The notes: a model not told the origin generated them from the sequence alone. Counted from the stretch's first letter, positions 34,986 to 46,960 are shown. The stretch: DNA of 64,000 nt from Haemonchus contortus (GCA_000469685.2 LS997565.1:31590645-31654644); one strand, 5' to 3'. Numbers and translations are program-made.

Positions 34986-35574
34986 ATAACATAACAAGCG
35001 AGCAAAAGTTGCAATCCCCTTCGTGTCAACACTGGAACCCTTTCAATGACGGCAATGTAGGATGTGTCGTGGTCGTAGGTACTCTGTGACAGAACCTGAT
35101 AACAACTGATAAGAACTGATAAGGGGCCTTAGTGAGCAAAAGGGTATTCATGATCAAATACTGACTCCTTGAAATGTTTCATTTAATAAGACGAGTAAAT
35201 GCAGTAATAGCCATCGATCAAAGACATTTCACCATGACCAAATGAGAATATTGTTCATTTCTTACTATTAGACTACGACCGTTAACGCAGTAAGCTTTAA
35301 GACACAATGAAATAAAACGATTCCTTTTAGTTTTGTGACATATCATTTGTCGTGTCTAAACTCATCTGACCGCTAATGATTTGGGATTCCCAATTAATGA
35401 AAACTCCGTGGGAAAAATGTTCTATTGATAACGACATCTGTGATAGGCGTTATTATCCATTTCTGGGTACCATTGAAGACATTGGCTTTCAACCAGTTAA
35501 GCCATCAATGTGACACAATTTCGAGATGAAGAGCAATGAATTGAGAGTTCTAAATAGGATAAAAGGATAAAGGA

Positions 35575-35865
35575 TAAAATTTTTGGCGTTAATCAATCCC
35601 GTCTGAGGGATACGCCCCCGCACTCGACTTCCATTCAGAATCTAGTGGCGTAATGAGTGCGTATGTGGCCTATACAATGACTTGCGGTGGCCAGCCGATG
35701 TACGAGTCAGTGCTTTTATCCTCCCAGACGAGTCTGGTACCAATTCACCGACCCCGGAGGGATGGAAGGCTTGATTGGCCTAGGCGGGCATCGATTCGGG
35801 ATTCGAACCCCTGACCGTGCGTGTGATATAGTGCGCCACTTGCCACTACACCACCTCCGCCCTGA
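35575..35865 (-). mobile_element. tRNA-derived SINE with TTTATCC tail
   Basis: On the minus strand the head reads GGCGGAGGTGGTGTAGTGGC, with a perfect A-box (TGGTGTAGTGG) and, about 40 bases on, a perfect B-box (GGTTCGAATCC). A unique body follows (GGTACCAGACTCGTCTGG, AAAAGCACTGACTCGTACAT, GGAAGTCGAGTGCGGGGGCG) and a 3' tail TTTATCCTTTATCC. Truncated copies lie at 3385-3590 and 43120-43300. Mobilisation would need a partner LINE; the tail repeat suggests which family to test. Confidence 0.82.
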
Positions 35866-35929
35866 CTTCTAATTAATATATAATTAATTATAATACGGAA
35901 AATTGCTTCCAATTCGAAGTTAATGTTGG

Positions 35930-36110
35930 GGATGTAGAGCTTTCATGGAAAAATGAGAATCCGAAGTGTTATTTACGCATAGGAAATTTCTTACAAAAAG
36001 GAGGAGCGTTCGGCGAAGCCGGACGACACCGTAAGAAGGAGGGAAGCCCGGCGTTAGCCGGGCGGCCCGACTGGTGGCAATAGACTGAGGAATTTCTATG
36101 TGAGTTGTTA
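35930..36110 (+). repeat. Inverted counterpart of the 28.5-kb repeat
   Basis: AGTGTTATTTACGCATAGGA, the AAATTTCTTAC block, a GGCGAAGCCGG hairpin and AGAAGGAGGGAAGCCCGG match 28475-28560 in opposite orientation. A fragment of the same dispersed family. Confidence 0.55.
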
Positions 36111-36690
36111 GTCATGGCTTCAGTTTCATTACATATAGAAGGCGCTTAGATGAGTGCCGGAGAGCCTGCTGATCTGAAAAGAAGACCTCGAGAAGTCATG
36201 CTTGATTACATCGGCTCGAAACCAGATGGCTTCATGCTATTACTGAATGTTTAAATTTTTTTCATCATCTTGTTCATATACTTCATATACTCTTTCAACT
36301 GGCTCACTTTTTTGGTTTCAAATCACCAATCTTTCCTCAGTATTCGCAAGCTCCTTACCAGCAGCAAAGCCCTTATATAGCTTCAGTTTTTGTCGATTGC
36401 GCGAGAAATATTTTGAGTGATGAAATGATCGTAGAGATGAAGGGTCTATAGGCACGACTTCTTGCAAACTTGTTTATTGTTTGAGTGAAACTGAAGCACC
36501 AAAAAACAATAAAAACTGATAGCCACTCCGAAAGAAGCGCTATTGAGTGTTACATCAATGGAATGGAGCACCAGCTAGTCAACTATAAAGTGCAGTTGTG
36601 CAACATATTATTCTTATTATTTTGGAAAATTTTTGAATTGCTTAGAACTTGAAGTTCTGTCCTCGATCACATGCAGTGGCGGAACTTCGG
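36111..36690. other. No gene recognised
   Basis: AT-rich, with no long conserved frame or repeat shared with the rest of the window. Confidence 0.3.
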
Positions 36691-36699
36691 CTATGGGCG

Positions 36700-36800
36700 G
36701 GAGTGAAGCCCACACTTGTGCTTTCCGTCACTGTGCTTTTTTCCCTCACACTATCGAGATCCTGCCTGCCCTCGCCCTTCTGATGGCGTCATACTTCTGA
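36700..36800 (-). repeat. F1 left-arm fragment
   Basis: CTTGTGCTTTCCGTCACTGT, TTTCCCTCACACTATCGAGA and CCTCGCCCTTCTGATGG match the left arm of F1 (20040-20110). The right arm is absent. Confidence 0.55.
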
Positions 36801-37940
36801 GTGATATTTTCCCTTTGGGAGTCCACTGTTTTCAAATATTTCAGTCTAGAAAATTTCCTCAGCTCACATCTTCTTTTCCATTTGTGGTGTTTGTGAATAG
36901 TGAGCTGGAAAAGCAAGTTAAGGACCAATCTATCTGCTTTTGTAGGGGATATTGCCCGCAAAAAGACCCACGAATTGTGTTCTTACGAATTGTCTGGGGT
37001 GTAGAAAACGCAAGGCGAACAGAATTGCTCATAGAATAACAGCGTAAAAAACCAGCCTGATGGGAAATAATGCTGTCTAAGCTCTTCCCTTACTTCAGCT
37101 CTTGCAATCAACACACGAGTTCCGTTACTTTTCTTACCCCAAGTTATTGAATATTTCGACACTCAGACGATGGTGAAGGATGACACGTTTTTTTCAGATG
37201 AAGCAGTAACAAGGACGTTCTCAGTAACATTGAGTTCATCCTTTGGAATTTGCTGGGCGTAACTTTTCGGAGTTCGGAGTTCAGAACACAACAGTGAGGC
37301 AGAAACCGGTGATAGATGCCATCTATCTAAAAAAAACCAGTGACAACAGCTAAAGCATTGAAGAAATGGAAGTAATGAAATTCAGCCATTGGCACCTAGA
37401 ATTCATTACTCCTAATTCTCTTACAGTATACGACATGGGTCCCATTAGTTTAGTTTGTATAACCTCTTGTAGACGGTTTTGTTGCCATAAATACACACTT
37501 TAATCAATTCACGTATACACTCGTTCTGGGAGTATCGAAAGGATTACTTTCATCACCGAATTAAAGAAAAGAAGTGAATCGGCTTGCCGACAGATACAAC
37601 TCGTTGTTGTTGGCATCTGAATTTCTATCTACAGTGAAATGCTCTGAGCACGTAAACATTCCGAATAGGAATACAAACGCTGTCTTATTAGAAGACTCTC
37701 GAATGAGAATTCAGAATTCACCTGTCGAGATAATGTTAAGCGTTAATCAACTAATTTTCGAGGCGTCAATCACTAGGTCAACATAAAGTGCCACGCTTAA
37801 GTGCCACGCTTAGGGCTACGATACTTAGGGTAACGGAACTTCTCACCTATCGCGGCATTCTCCCTTGCGGCATGCGGCAAATGTCACTGCAATTACCGTA
37901 CTCACCCCGCCTCCGCCAATCAATAGGACGCGATATTTTT
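36801..37940. other. No gene recognised
   Basis: The frame at 36716-37039 starts within the F1 fragment and is not credible as a gene. I see nothing else supportable. Confidence 0.3.
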
Positions 37941-37949
37941 CCTTGACTG

Positions 37950-38215
37950 GCTTGCTTTTTCATTGGATTTTATCGTTTTTTCTTCTGTTTCTTTTTAGTT
38001 TTCATGTTTATTAGACTTGATCAATTAAAATGACTCCTCCTATATAAACAACGATCAAGACCGCATTGGAATTGAAAAGAGCGGCCAGCCAATTCAAATA
38101 ATTAAAGGACTCCCTACCTCACAAATTGCGTGCTCCAATCTTCCATCGCAATCCTGAGATAGGTGGCGGGTGCGGCGTGAGCGACGCCGTGTTAGGGGAG
38201 AAGTTCCCGGACCCC
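37950..38215 (+). repeat. Repeat R-C, longest copy
   Basis: CATGTTTATTAGACTTG, CAAGACCGCATTGGAATTGA, CACAAATTGCGTGCTCCAAT and TCGCAATCCTGAGATAGG match 48000-48260 in inverted orientation and 11025-11140 in part. Non-coding. Confidence 0.65.
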
Positions 38216-38348
38216 GATACTTACATGTATCATCATGGAAAAACTGTACAACTGCAGTTCAAAGCATCGATGCAATTTGGGACTGTCAAGATAAAGGAAC
38301 CCCTGAATATTTATTTATAGGACCACAATAAGCAAGCTGACCATGCTA

Positions 38349-38401
38349 ATTTGTTTTTGCAAGTCTTATGGCTAAGGCCATAAGACTTACAAAAACAAAT
38401 T
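38349..38401. repeat. Near-perfect hairpin, 24-bp arms
   Basis: AATTTGTTTTTGCAAGTCTT plus ATGG, a short loop, then CCATAAGACTTACAAAAACA plus AATT. The arms differ by one or two bases. It lies 130 bp after R-C. Confidence 0.8.
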
Positions 38402-38774
38402 GGGCTGGCTATCAAATTTATGTCAAGAATAAGAACATTTCGGAAATCCTCACCTATCACGACAGTATTCGTTAGAATTTCGTAGTAAACTACGGAATAA
38501 GCTGCCGTCACTCTCCAGAAAGATGAAACAGGCGTTCCGCTCGTTTTTTGCAGAACGTTTGAACCAGACATTTATATTCATTGGGCAGAACTGTTTGAAA
38601 CTAGCATATTAGACATCTATTATGAGGACAATGATTCCATGAGCACTCAAAAGTTTGCCAGTATGTTCAGAACAGGAATCCATTACGCAGCTGTGTGAAA
38701 ACAAAAATAGAATTGTGGGAGAAGGTAAGCTTGGAGAATGCGTGAATCCAATCGTCACGTCACCTGTATCATCT

Positions 38775-39420
38775 GTCATCCCGCTGACCATTGACTTCCT
38801 CAAAGGGGCGCCAGTAACGTCTTCATCCGTCCCTGTCGCGAGCCAGAGCGGTACAGTGAATCGTACCCGCTCGAAGGATACGGGGCAAAACATTCCTTTC
38901 ATTTAGAGCTTTCGCGGAAAAGTCTGACCATCTCGCCGACGGTCGTCCTGGTGTTCGCTTGGTGTCCCGAGGGATCCAGTCCGTCCGTAATCGCCCAGGT
39001 CCAGCGGTCATCACTATATGGCATGACGTTCCCGACTCAGCTGATTTTCGATTTCTCGGCGCATTCAACGGCATCCCTGATCATTGTTCGTCGAAGGAGC
39101 TCAGAACTCCGGACTCCCTTCTGCACTCACGTGTATAGAGAAATTCCGAGCATCGTCCTTTCCACAGCGCGCTGGATGACGCTAACTGCACGCTCATCCT
39201 GCTATCATAGAGTCCAGGACCGCAGTATCGAAAAGGTGAGCGCGGAGCCGGATGTTCCTCGTTTTCTTCCCTACTCCCTCAATGATCTCAAATGCTACCC
39301 ACGCCGCGCTTTTCCGTTTGCTCAGCTCGGAGGCTAACTCGTTCATCATGTTGACTTCTTGTGAAAAATGCCCATCTGCGAGTTCTTCCCTTGGTTGGAA
39401 ATCTTCTCCTTCTGAAGGTA
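38775..39420 (-). pseudogene. RTE-type LINE, reverse transcriptase C-terminal remnant
   Basis: Minus-strand pieces in shifting frames: [94 protein letters not shown], then RRYWRPFEEV. This is the characteristic tail after the RT domain of nematode RTE retrotransposons. In-frame stops and frame changes show it is dead. The RT catalytic core and endonuclease are not present. Confidence 0.85.
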
Positions 39421-39959
39421 CGGAGGTACTATGTCACGTGTGTTGCGAGGAGCGCATTAGGTTCGTAGCAACATGCACGGAATAGGTCTGCTGAGTTCTT
39501 ATCGGGGCCTGGAATAGTACTCCTTCTCATGCTCGCATTCGCAACTCTCACCTCCAAAGGGAGGATCAGGGGTCTGTTCCGCAGTGTAGAGTTTTCGGTT
39601 TTCGTAGGTGTATCGTGAATTCATAATGATCGTCTCTAAGCTCTATAGGATATGAAGGCCGCAACACGGATCTTTCCTAGCAGACATAACCATCTAGCTT
39701 TTCAGAAGGTGAATATCAAAAGTGGAGCACCGTGTTTACTGATGAAAACAAGTTGAGATAAAAAGACCTCGAACCAAGAATACTGTTTCTAGATCTCAGA
39801 AGACAGCTTCAGCAGACCTGGAGCAAGGCCTTGAAAGTCACCTACATTATGCAAAAAAAATGCGGGGTACGGCAAAAGTTCCGAGGAAACGTGCATTTGG
39901 AACAATGAATTTCAGCGTGTTGTTGAGCAAAAGGTAGCCGCCTGCAGTAGCTGGCAATA

Positions 39960-40380
39960 GACTTGAACCTCAGTAATGGAGTTCGTCCTCTTGCGGAAAC
40001 AAAGTCTGCAACAAGCTCAAGACGTTGGTTCAGTGAGAGCTGTGAAGGACAGCAATTCTGAGGGAGCATGGTGAGGTCTGATGGTTGTGGTAAGAACACT
40101 CCGACGAGCCACTGGAAGAGGAATTCAATAGTGAGAACAACTCCAGGGTAGGGAGAGGCGAAGGGGGACTCCATCGCACTATGGGTAGAGAGTGTGATTA
40201 GCCCAGCTATAGATTATATGAAGTTAGGAAGGCAGATTTTTCGAATGAGGAATCAGTTTAGGAGCCAAAAGAGTACAGGTTCAGGTGGCTCATTCAATTT
40301 GTGAATAATGTGACAGCTAAAGGAAGAGTCTCAGATGAGAGAGGAAGCAGACTATCCCTTTTACTTTCAAGCAGAAGGGT
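39960..40380 (-). repeat. Repeat R-E, copy 1
   Basis: Matches 55170-55530 in the same orientation: GAGAGCTGTGAAGGACAGCA, CACTGGAAGAGGAATTCAAT, CCAGGGTAGGGAGAGGCGA, and GTGGCTCATTCAATTTGTGA. The minus frames at 40174-39842 and 55495-55187 share MESP..SPY and the FLFQ.LV region, so there may once have been a coding sequence. Family unknown. Confidence 0.65.
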
Positions 40381-40890
40381 GAGGTGATAAGTTACTCCGA
40401 CTGTCGTGGGATCAGGTTGCTTGTACGATGGAACTGTACGAGTAGATAGTCAGCTAAAGATTCAAGGAACTAGCCTCGATCATGTGGGATTAACTTGACT
40501 TCATGCCAAAAAGGTCTACAACGGATATTATCTCCATAGCCAAGCATGTATGGAGAATTGTTGAAACCTAGACCCTGACCGCCTATCGCGACCGGTCCTA
40601 TAGAAAAAGCGAAAGTTCCTGAACATCCGATTTCACTAGTGAGGAAAATGTACAATAAGTTGCGATACAGCAAGTATCAGCTCTAAGCACGTTCCGTTCC
40701 TCCTCCTGCTCACATGGATCACAGTAGAACTCATGGATGGATCGACATAACATCGCTATGATAGTGGAGAGCAGATATCTCTCTTCTGATCTTGCTGATA
40801 GTGGATACGAAGTCTAGAGGTATTCCGCTACAGCTGTGGCTATTTCGTTAGACGTCTTCCTGACTGCTGCAGACGTTGACAGATTCTCCG
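40381..40890. other. No gene recognised
   Basis: Between R-E and R-B. Only short frames; no recognised motif. Confidence 0.3.
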
Positions 40891-40899
40891 TTTTATTCT

Positions 40900-42420
40900 G
40901 TTTTTACTTCTTTCCAACGTGTTTCCCTCAAGGCATGGGACATATATAAGAACTGCGACTGATTTATTGCAAAAACTACAAAAAAAACTTAAGAAAGGAA
41001 CGGAAGCGATGTCCTTTTTTGATTCGTCTGTGGTGCACATCACAGATAAAAGTAAATAACATTCGACTTGCATGAATGCTAAACCTGCGATTATCGATTC
41101 TTCCATTCAGAAACTTCAAGAGCCTCAAAAGGGATAAGCAGCTAGCTCTTTATGAAAGATGAACAGTAAGTAGTACAATGATGCGATTCCAAACCTGAAA
41201 TTTACACTTTCTTCCCTCTAGTGGAGGATGTTATATCAAGCATTGAGTAGTAAAATGTAAATGTACACCATTAAGTATTGGACATTTTGATTATGATTTC
41301 TGGTGAATGCTATGGAGAATATTCATCTCCTTCACCACAGGTGCAACACTCTAAATACCATACTTGACTAGAGAATTCAATGCCCCATTCCTGAATCCTT
41401 GATAGCAAGTCCTTTTTCCACGGAACCCCTTACTTATACTTTTCGAACAAATGCCCCACCACGAGGACGTAAAACAGTAGCGACAAAATTGGGTGGCTTT
41501 GGTGGGCGAAAGATGTTCTTAATAGCGGGGCGTAGATCCGAAGAGAACAGCAACAGAGAAACTGGCAGCACAAGGACCATGGAGTCGTCCATTCAGATCC
41601 CCTTGAAGCTTTTCATAGTTCGCAGCTAGATAGCGGGTTGGTTCTAATAGTGATAACATGTTTACAGATTGAACAGAGCGAAATTAGTGGGACGACTTTC
41701 CCTCATTACTAACATTTCCAGTAGCGTACCCAATGTGACGATTTCCGGCTCTGCGGCGGATGTGGGTGCTTGAACTCGGAATGATTTATCCAATCACCAC
41801 TCAGGTTTGCACTAGAGAAAGGCTTACGAGCAAGGTTCTCTCACCACAATTTCTCAAAAAAGGTCAGTAATCCTGACAATGACGAGTTTGTGCTACTTTC
41901 AGCCCATTACGGCATCTCTTTTTTGAAATGTAAAATGCCAGCAGCCTTTTTTTACAGAAAATCCGCTTCATTCAAAGTGTGTCGGACTGACTGAGGCGTG
42001 GAAATTCATACAACAGCTGTTCAGTAAAATATTGCAAAAAACATTAAGAATAAAAGCCAATGAAACTATTTAATGGAGAGCGTACGCGATCATTATCTCA
42101 TGCAGAGAGTCCGTGGTTTTAGTGGGCAGTGAGAAACGTGCACTTGATATTTTGCGAGCGTTTAGGAGATGTTTTAAGAAAAAAGCAAAACGAGCACATG
42201 TAGCGCTGATTCGATCCCACATCATCACGTCATGACATTGTGCCGACCGCCCTACCAACTGTGCCACCATTGCACATCCTGAAAGATTCCCATTCAGTTA
42301 TATGTTCAACACGGTAGCGTGACCTAGGGAAAACGGTTCCGATGATTTGTTCCCATAACCGTTAGGAAGATCAGGAACGCAGATTAGAGAACAGCGTTCA
42401 AAGTCACAACTGCGGCTAAC
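40900..42420. repeat. Repeat R-B, copy 2 (uninterrupted)
   Basis: Colinear with 7380-8484 plus 10076-10400. At 42007-42012 it reads ATTCATACAACAGC, with no transposon, where copy 1 carries the Tc3-like element. It ends in the tRNA-like module (42266-42207, minus) described for 10225-10281. Confidence 0.78.
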
Positions 42421-42479
42421 ATCTCATACTGTATGGCCACTGCGACCAAGTACCCTTAACTTATGAAATTCAAGAAAAA

Positions 42480-43100
42480 TCAAGATTAATCAGCTTTATG
42501 ACATGACAATAATAGCGCAAAGAAGGAGTTATGAAAAATGAACTCAATTGCAGCAATGCGATAACATTTATGAAGATTCAGACTACCCTATTTTTTCTCC
42601 AGTAGATACACATGTTATATATGAACATCTTCGAATGGCAAAATGAAGATGAAGTAATAATATGACGATCAAGTATCGAAGCCTTCAAATTCAGGACGAG
42701 CTGTTTTATGGTACAGTTCTCCTTATGCTCGTGCTCAAAAAATTTCCAAACACCATCAAGGACGAGAAAGTTTGATGCCAATGCCTCACTCATAGGTTCT
42801 TGAATATCGTTTCCTTCCCTTATGGAACTCCTCACCTATTTTATCCAGACAAAATGCTAGCCGAGAGGGCGTGAAGCGGGTAGCACAAAACTGGATGGCT
42901 TTGCTTTTGCGAAGATGCCCAGAACAGCGAGGCGAAGACTCGAGGAGAGCAGCAACAGAAAAAGCGGAGACGCAATGATCGTGGAATCGCTAATCCAGTA
43001 CACTTAAACTTTTCGAAATTACCGTGAGCCATGCGGGCATAGCTCTCTATATTGATAAAATTTCCACAGCTTGAACTAGGGAATATTAACGAGAATAGAA
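42480..43100. repeat. Repeat R-B, copy 3, diverged
   Basis: Directly follows copy 2 in the same orientation. ATCAAGTATCGAAGCC, TGGATGGCTTTGCTTTTGCG and GAGAGCAGCAACAGAAAAAG align with copies 1 and 2 but with more changes, so it is an older insertion. Confidence 0.65.
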
Positions 43101-43119
43101 TTTCCTCATTATGAAGGAT

Positions 43120-43300
43120 GAGGTATAAAGACTTCTGGCGCTGATCAATCCCGTTTAAGAAAAGCGGGGACTCGACTTCCATTCAGAACCACAGAAGCGC
43201 ATTGCGGCCCGTACAATGTATTGCAGCGACCAGTCAATGTACAAATCTGTGCCTTTATCCTCCCAGACGAGTCTGGTACCGATCAAAAGACCTCGATTTT
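43120..43300 (-). repeat. Truncated tRNA-headed SINE, copy 3
   Basis: TGATCAATCCCGTTTAAG, GACTCGACTTCCATTCAGAA, GTGCCTTTATCCTCCCAGAC and GAGTCTGGTACCGATC match the body of the SINE at 35575-35865. The tRNA-like head is missing. Confidence 0.7.
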
Positions 43301-43679
43301 TTCAGACCAGACCCAGATTTTTCCCTGTAGCCCAGGAATTCCCTTCATAGTAATCTTATCGTTCTACTTTTATCTTTCTACGACCTTTTGGTGCAGGTGG
43401 TGACAACTTTCTTACCAAAAGCATGCAACATCGCTTGAACGTTTTGGATGTCTGCACATGCTATGCTCAAAGTGCGACCAATCCGGTGTGGTAGCAGGTG
43501 GCGCAGCAGCAGCATACGAATGGCCCAGATGATAAATGGTACAATTGACTGACAGCGGATAGAAGGCACGGTTCAAGCCAACTGAGTCAATCCGTCCGAT
43601 ATCGGTCAACTGATACTATCGCACCAGTGTTTAAAAGCACTGACTTGTACATTAGCTTGTCACCGCGAGTTATTGCATA

Positions 43680-44235
43680 CCAGTTGGGTCGCCCGGCTTG
43701 CACCGAGCCTCATTTCTTACTTTTAGTGCGAAGAAGGAAAGATAGGCTTGCCTTACCCTTGCTTAGAAAAGGTTCTCCGTGAAAGAATCTACTTTTAGTT
43801 TCAATCTAAGGCGAGGGGAGACGCGCCGGAGGAGGGGGAGGGGGTGGTGAGATGCATACCTCCTGCAAAAAGCTAGGATGGGGGATGAGTTGAATATTCA
43901 AATGACTCATCCACTCGGCTAGTACACGATGTTAAAAAAAAGCGGAATTCTCCCAATCACATCACCACCCACTTCACTTTGCATTACTCATTCTACTCTT
44001 CCATTGACCTATCCACCATATCCACCAATTTACTCCTTTATATATAAGAAGGAAATGTGAGAGCTGGACTTTCCATATCACTACCTTTATCGTAATCATA
44101 AAGTTCGCCGACGGACACACCGCCACACCGACATACCGACATACTGACATACCGGCATACCGGCAAACACCCAAACCGACAAACCGACACACCAAGTTAC
44201 TGCTCTATAAATAAGAGAGACATCATGTACGCATT
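43680..44235 (+). repeat. Repeat R-F, copy 1
   Basis: Direct repeat of 45475-46430. Shared: GTCGCCCGGCTT, GAGTTGAATATTCAA, AAAAAAAGCGGAA, ACCTATCCACCA, CTTTATCGTAATCATA, a CCGACAAACCGACA minisatellite (44110-44190) and TATAAATAAGAGA at the end. No coding content. Confidence 0.6.
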
Positions 44236-44265
44236 TAAAACGCCACTTTGAATGAAAACCTAATG

Positions 44266-44493
44266 TTAAGCGTATCCTAAAGACTGGATCGATCGACGCG
44301 AAAGTTCTGAACCTATCAACCCTTCATATTTACTGGGAAATTTCTGAGCATATGCACAAACTGCAACTCTAGCCACAAGATCAGAAGGCATGGTTTTAGA
44401 GTGGGTATGATCGAGCGTAGCTGCTGCGAATTTTCCTAGACCCACCTTGGTGATAGTAGACTCGTGAACATTATTCAAAGGCCATGTATCCAT
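44266..44493 (-). CDS. Hypothetical 75-residue ORF
   Basis: Complete frame MDTWPLNNVHESTITKVGLG to SRRSIQSLGYA. Codon content looks protein-like and it is not shared with any repeat in the window. I recognise no family. AAG|GTGGGT inside it could be a splice donor. It may be an exon rather than a whole gene. Confidence 0.28.
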   Translation of the reverse strand: MDTWPLNNVHESTITKVGLGKFAAATLDHTHSKTMPSDLVARVAVCAYAQKFPSKYEGLIGSELSRRSIQSLGYA

Positions 44494-44929
44494 TCAGTCT
44501 GCTTCACCTTCACAAAGGCAGGTAACAAGCATCCCAGCTTGAAACTCGAGGCCAACCATATTTCATCACCTCATACGAAGTAGCTCTCGATATCAATCTT
44601 TGCTTATACACTTGTGATTTGGTTTACTACTAACTGCCTACTTTCAGATCTGTGCCGTTATATTGAGGGACTCTCTGTCTCTCAAATGGCACATCTTTGC
44701 CACTTAGGCATTCACCAAGGTCGTTTTGGACACCTATACGATAGCACTGTCCTTCTGATTTGGTGTCTGATTTCGCGCACCACATATGCTCATGAAGTGA
44801 TAAAGCTCATCCTACAGTGAACAAAGCTTCCTGTACAAAACTGCAAAAAAAGAAAAAAGAACTGCAAAACCAACATTGAAGGAACTTGTAGGCTGCAGGG
44901 AAAAATTTTGATGTGATGCAGAATGCTCG

Positions 44930-45000
44930 CCCCTCTCGAAACCCGAACCCCCGTTTCGAGCTCATGAAGCGTCATCCTTACCACTGTCCCAGCTAGCACT
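44930..45000 (-). other. Degenerate tRNA-like sequence
   Basis: Minus strand: GCTGGGACAGTGGTAAGGAT followed by GGGGTTCGGGTTTCGAG, with A-box- and B-box-like spacing. The A-box has one mismatch and no stable cloverleaf is seen. Probably the relic of another tRNA-headed repeat. Confidence 0.35.
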
Positions 45001-45339
45001 GAGAAATTTTGTACATCTATGTGATTTAAGTTCGCTTGTTAACTCTACTTCTGAAATAGCTCCATTCAGTGGTTTGGCAAATTGGGAAGGCAGGTCCGAG
45101 ACCAACATCCGAAAAAACGTCTGTATGTGTGGGTCACTTCCAAAAGGCCATTCTGGCTTGAGATCCGGTCAGACCGCTATGGTTCACAGTAGAGAAAGGC
45201 TCACAGGTAAAGCTCTCTTACTACGCAAGCGCGCTAGAGCTTCTTTCTCCGATGGTACCGTTCTTCAAGTCTTTGTACTGACCGTTTAATGTTTCTTGAC
45301 GCTTCTAGGATGGAAGAAAAACCAAATTCAGTGACTTGA

Positions 45340-45470
45340 TATTTTATCAACGGCTGTTGTTATGCCAGCGGTCTCGAACGGGACTCGAACCCATTCTTGT
45401 TCTAGCAGGGCACCGTGCTCCTGTCCCCTTCACAACCGAGACGCATTTGCCCACCCCTTCCTAATGATTT
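45340..45470 (-). repeat. F1 left-arm copy with tRNA-like module
   Basis: On the minus strand GTCTCGGTTGTGAAGGGGAC begins a module ending GGGTTCGAGTCCCGTTCGA. It keeps a perfect B-box (GGTTCGAGTCC). The outer boundary GACTTGATATTTTATCAACG matches 19921-19945. No right arm follows. Confidence 0.65.
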
Positions 45471-45474
45471 ATAT

Positions 45475-46423
45475 GCTGCCAGACGAGTCGCCCGGCTTAC
45501 GCTCGGCTTTATTACTTCCCTTGAAGAGTATCTAGAAAATGATGTAGGTACAAGGAGGGGAGGGGCAAGATGGGTAGCTGAGTTTGAAGCTAGGATATTG
45601 TGTGAGTTGAATATTCAATCGATTCATTCACCGCGGTGCTCCTTCCTCAGTGAGGCTGAATCAAAAAAGTGCATGATCTTGGCTAAGATATGTTCCTGAG
45701 CACAACTATCCTTATCTTTTGCGCTCAATGTTGAAAAAAAGCGGAAGTCTCTCAACTACATTATCACCTCCGATCTTTGTATAGATATACCTAGCACGAT
45801 GCCGGTACAATTAATAATCACAATTTTAAAGTAATCACTTCACTCTACAATACTCACTTCATCCGCAGTAACCACTCTACTCCATCAACCTATCCACCAA
45901 GTTACTACCTTATCCTTACTTACTATATATAAACCACAGATGCCTGTATGTTTGTATGTCTGTTTCACTGTAACTATCTTATCACTATCACTGTATCTAG
46001 GGCGTCGATACACGTGGAACAGCTCAGACAGGTTGGAACAAGTGGGGACTGTGGTTGAACAAGTGGAAAATGAGCCAAACTTCTTGGGTACACGTGATCT
46101 AAGCTAGGCTCCGCCCATTAGGGGCGGAGCTTGCAAGAATAGTGTAGTTCGCGGTAAATCTGTAACTCCTTTGCTCCTGAGCGTAGAGCACTCAAACTTG
46201 GCAGAGTGTAGGTGGCGAGATGGGAAACCGATGGTAGATGACAGGTGTAGACTCCGCCCACTGGGGGCCTGGTATATAAAAAACCTTATATGTATATAAA
46301 AATGGAGTGAACGATAGGGCAAGATTTCATATATCACTACATACCTTTATCGTAATCATAGTTTTGCGGACGGACAGACCGACAAACAGACAAACCGACA
46401 AACCGGTACATGAGGTTGCTGCA
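45475..46423 (+). repeat. Repeat R-F, copy 2, with a GT-array-like insert
   Basis: Matches R-F copy 1 up to about 45935, then includes a single GT-array-type unit (46100-46270: GGCGGAGCTTGC, AACTCCTTTGCTCC, CTCCGCCCACTGGGGGCC) before the CTTTATCGTAATCATAG and CCGACAAACAGACAAACCGA end. Confidence 0.55.
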
Positions 46424-46677
46424 TTATAAATAAGAGAGGTAGCTTAACAGCATTCACACGTTCAACTTGTTGACCGGCCAGCCAATATGGGCATTAAACC
46501 ATTAAGCTGTATGTTTTACGTGCTAAAACTTGTTTTGACTAGATGACTTGTTATAAATAAGAGAGGTAGCTTAACAGCATTCACACGTTCAACTTGTTGA
46601 CCGGCCAGCCAATATGGGCATTAAACCATTAAGCTGTATGTTTTACGTGCTAAAACTTGTTTTGACTAGATGACTTG
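46424..46677 (+). repeat. Exact 127-bp tandem duplication
   Basis: TTATAAATAAGAGAGGTAGC starts both 46424-46550 and 46551-46677. I find no difference between the two units. The duplicated unit spans the R-F end and the DNA before the next F1 copy. Confidence 0.93.
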
Positions 46678-46960
46678 TCAAGTGCTATTATTCCGCCGCA
46701 GTACGCGATTCAAAAGCTCCTCAAGATTGGCGAGTCATAGACAAAACTATGGCCTTAGACGGGAGTCAAACACGCGCTTGTGCTCCTCTCACTCATACGT
46801 GATACGTGTTGAGTTATGGCATACAAGTCGAAGAAATCGAATGCAAGCAAGGTCTAGGTAAGTAAGGTATAGGAGCACGGTGCCTGAATAGCACAACTGA
46901 GGGTTCGAGTCTCGTCCATTGTCGAAGAACTGTCATTGACTCGCCAACCTTGTGAGGCAA
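46678..46960. mobile_element. Foldback F1 with tRNA-like arms, copy 4
   Basis: The left part (46690-46800) carries CCGCCGCAGTACGCGATT and a decayed minus-strand module. The right part (46853-46935) carries GGAGCACGGTGCCTGAATAG and a B-box-like GGTTCGAGTCTC. More diverged than the 19.9-kb copy. Confidence 0.6.

Noticed and set aside
41399..41629. 76-codon ORF as a gene
   Set aside because: It lies in repeat R-B; only short blocks are shared with the 7.8-kb copy and there are no splice or promoter signals.
44105..44195. CRISPR-like array of short repeats
   Set aside because: The CCGACAAA/CCGACATA units are a contiguous degenerate minisatellite without spacers, in a eukaryotic genome.
44646..44760. 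Possible exon resembling a GPI-ethanolamine transferase C-terminus (LKWHIFATWAF)
   Set aside because: The frame has stops after a short stretch and the match is too weak to call.
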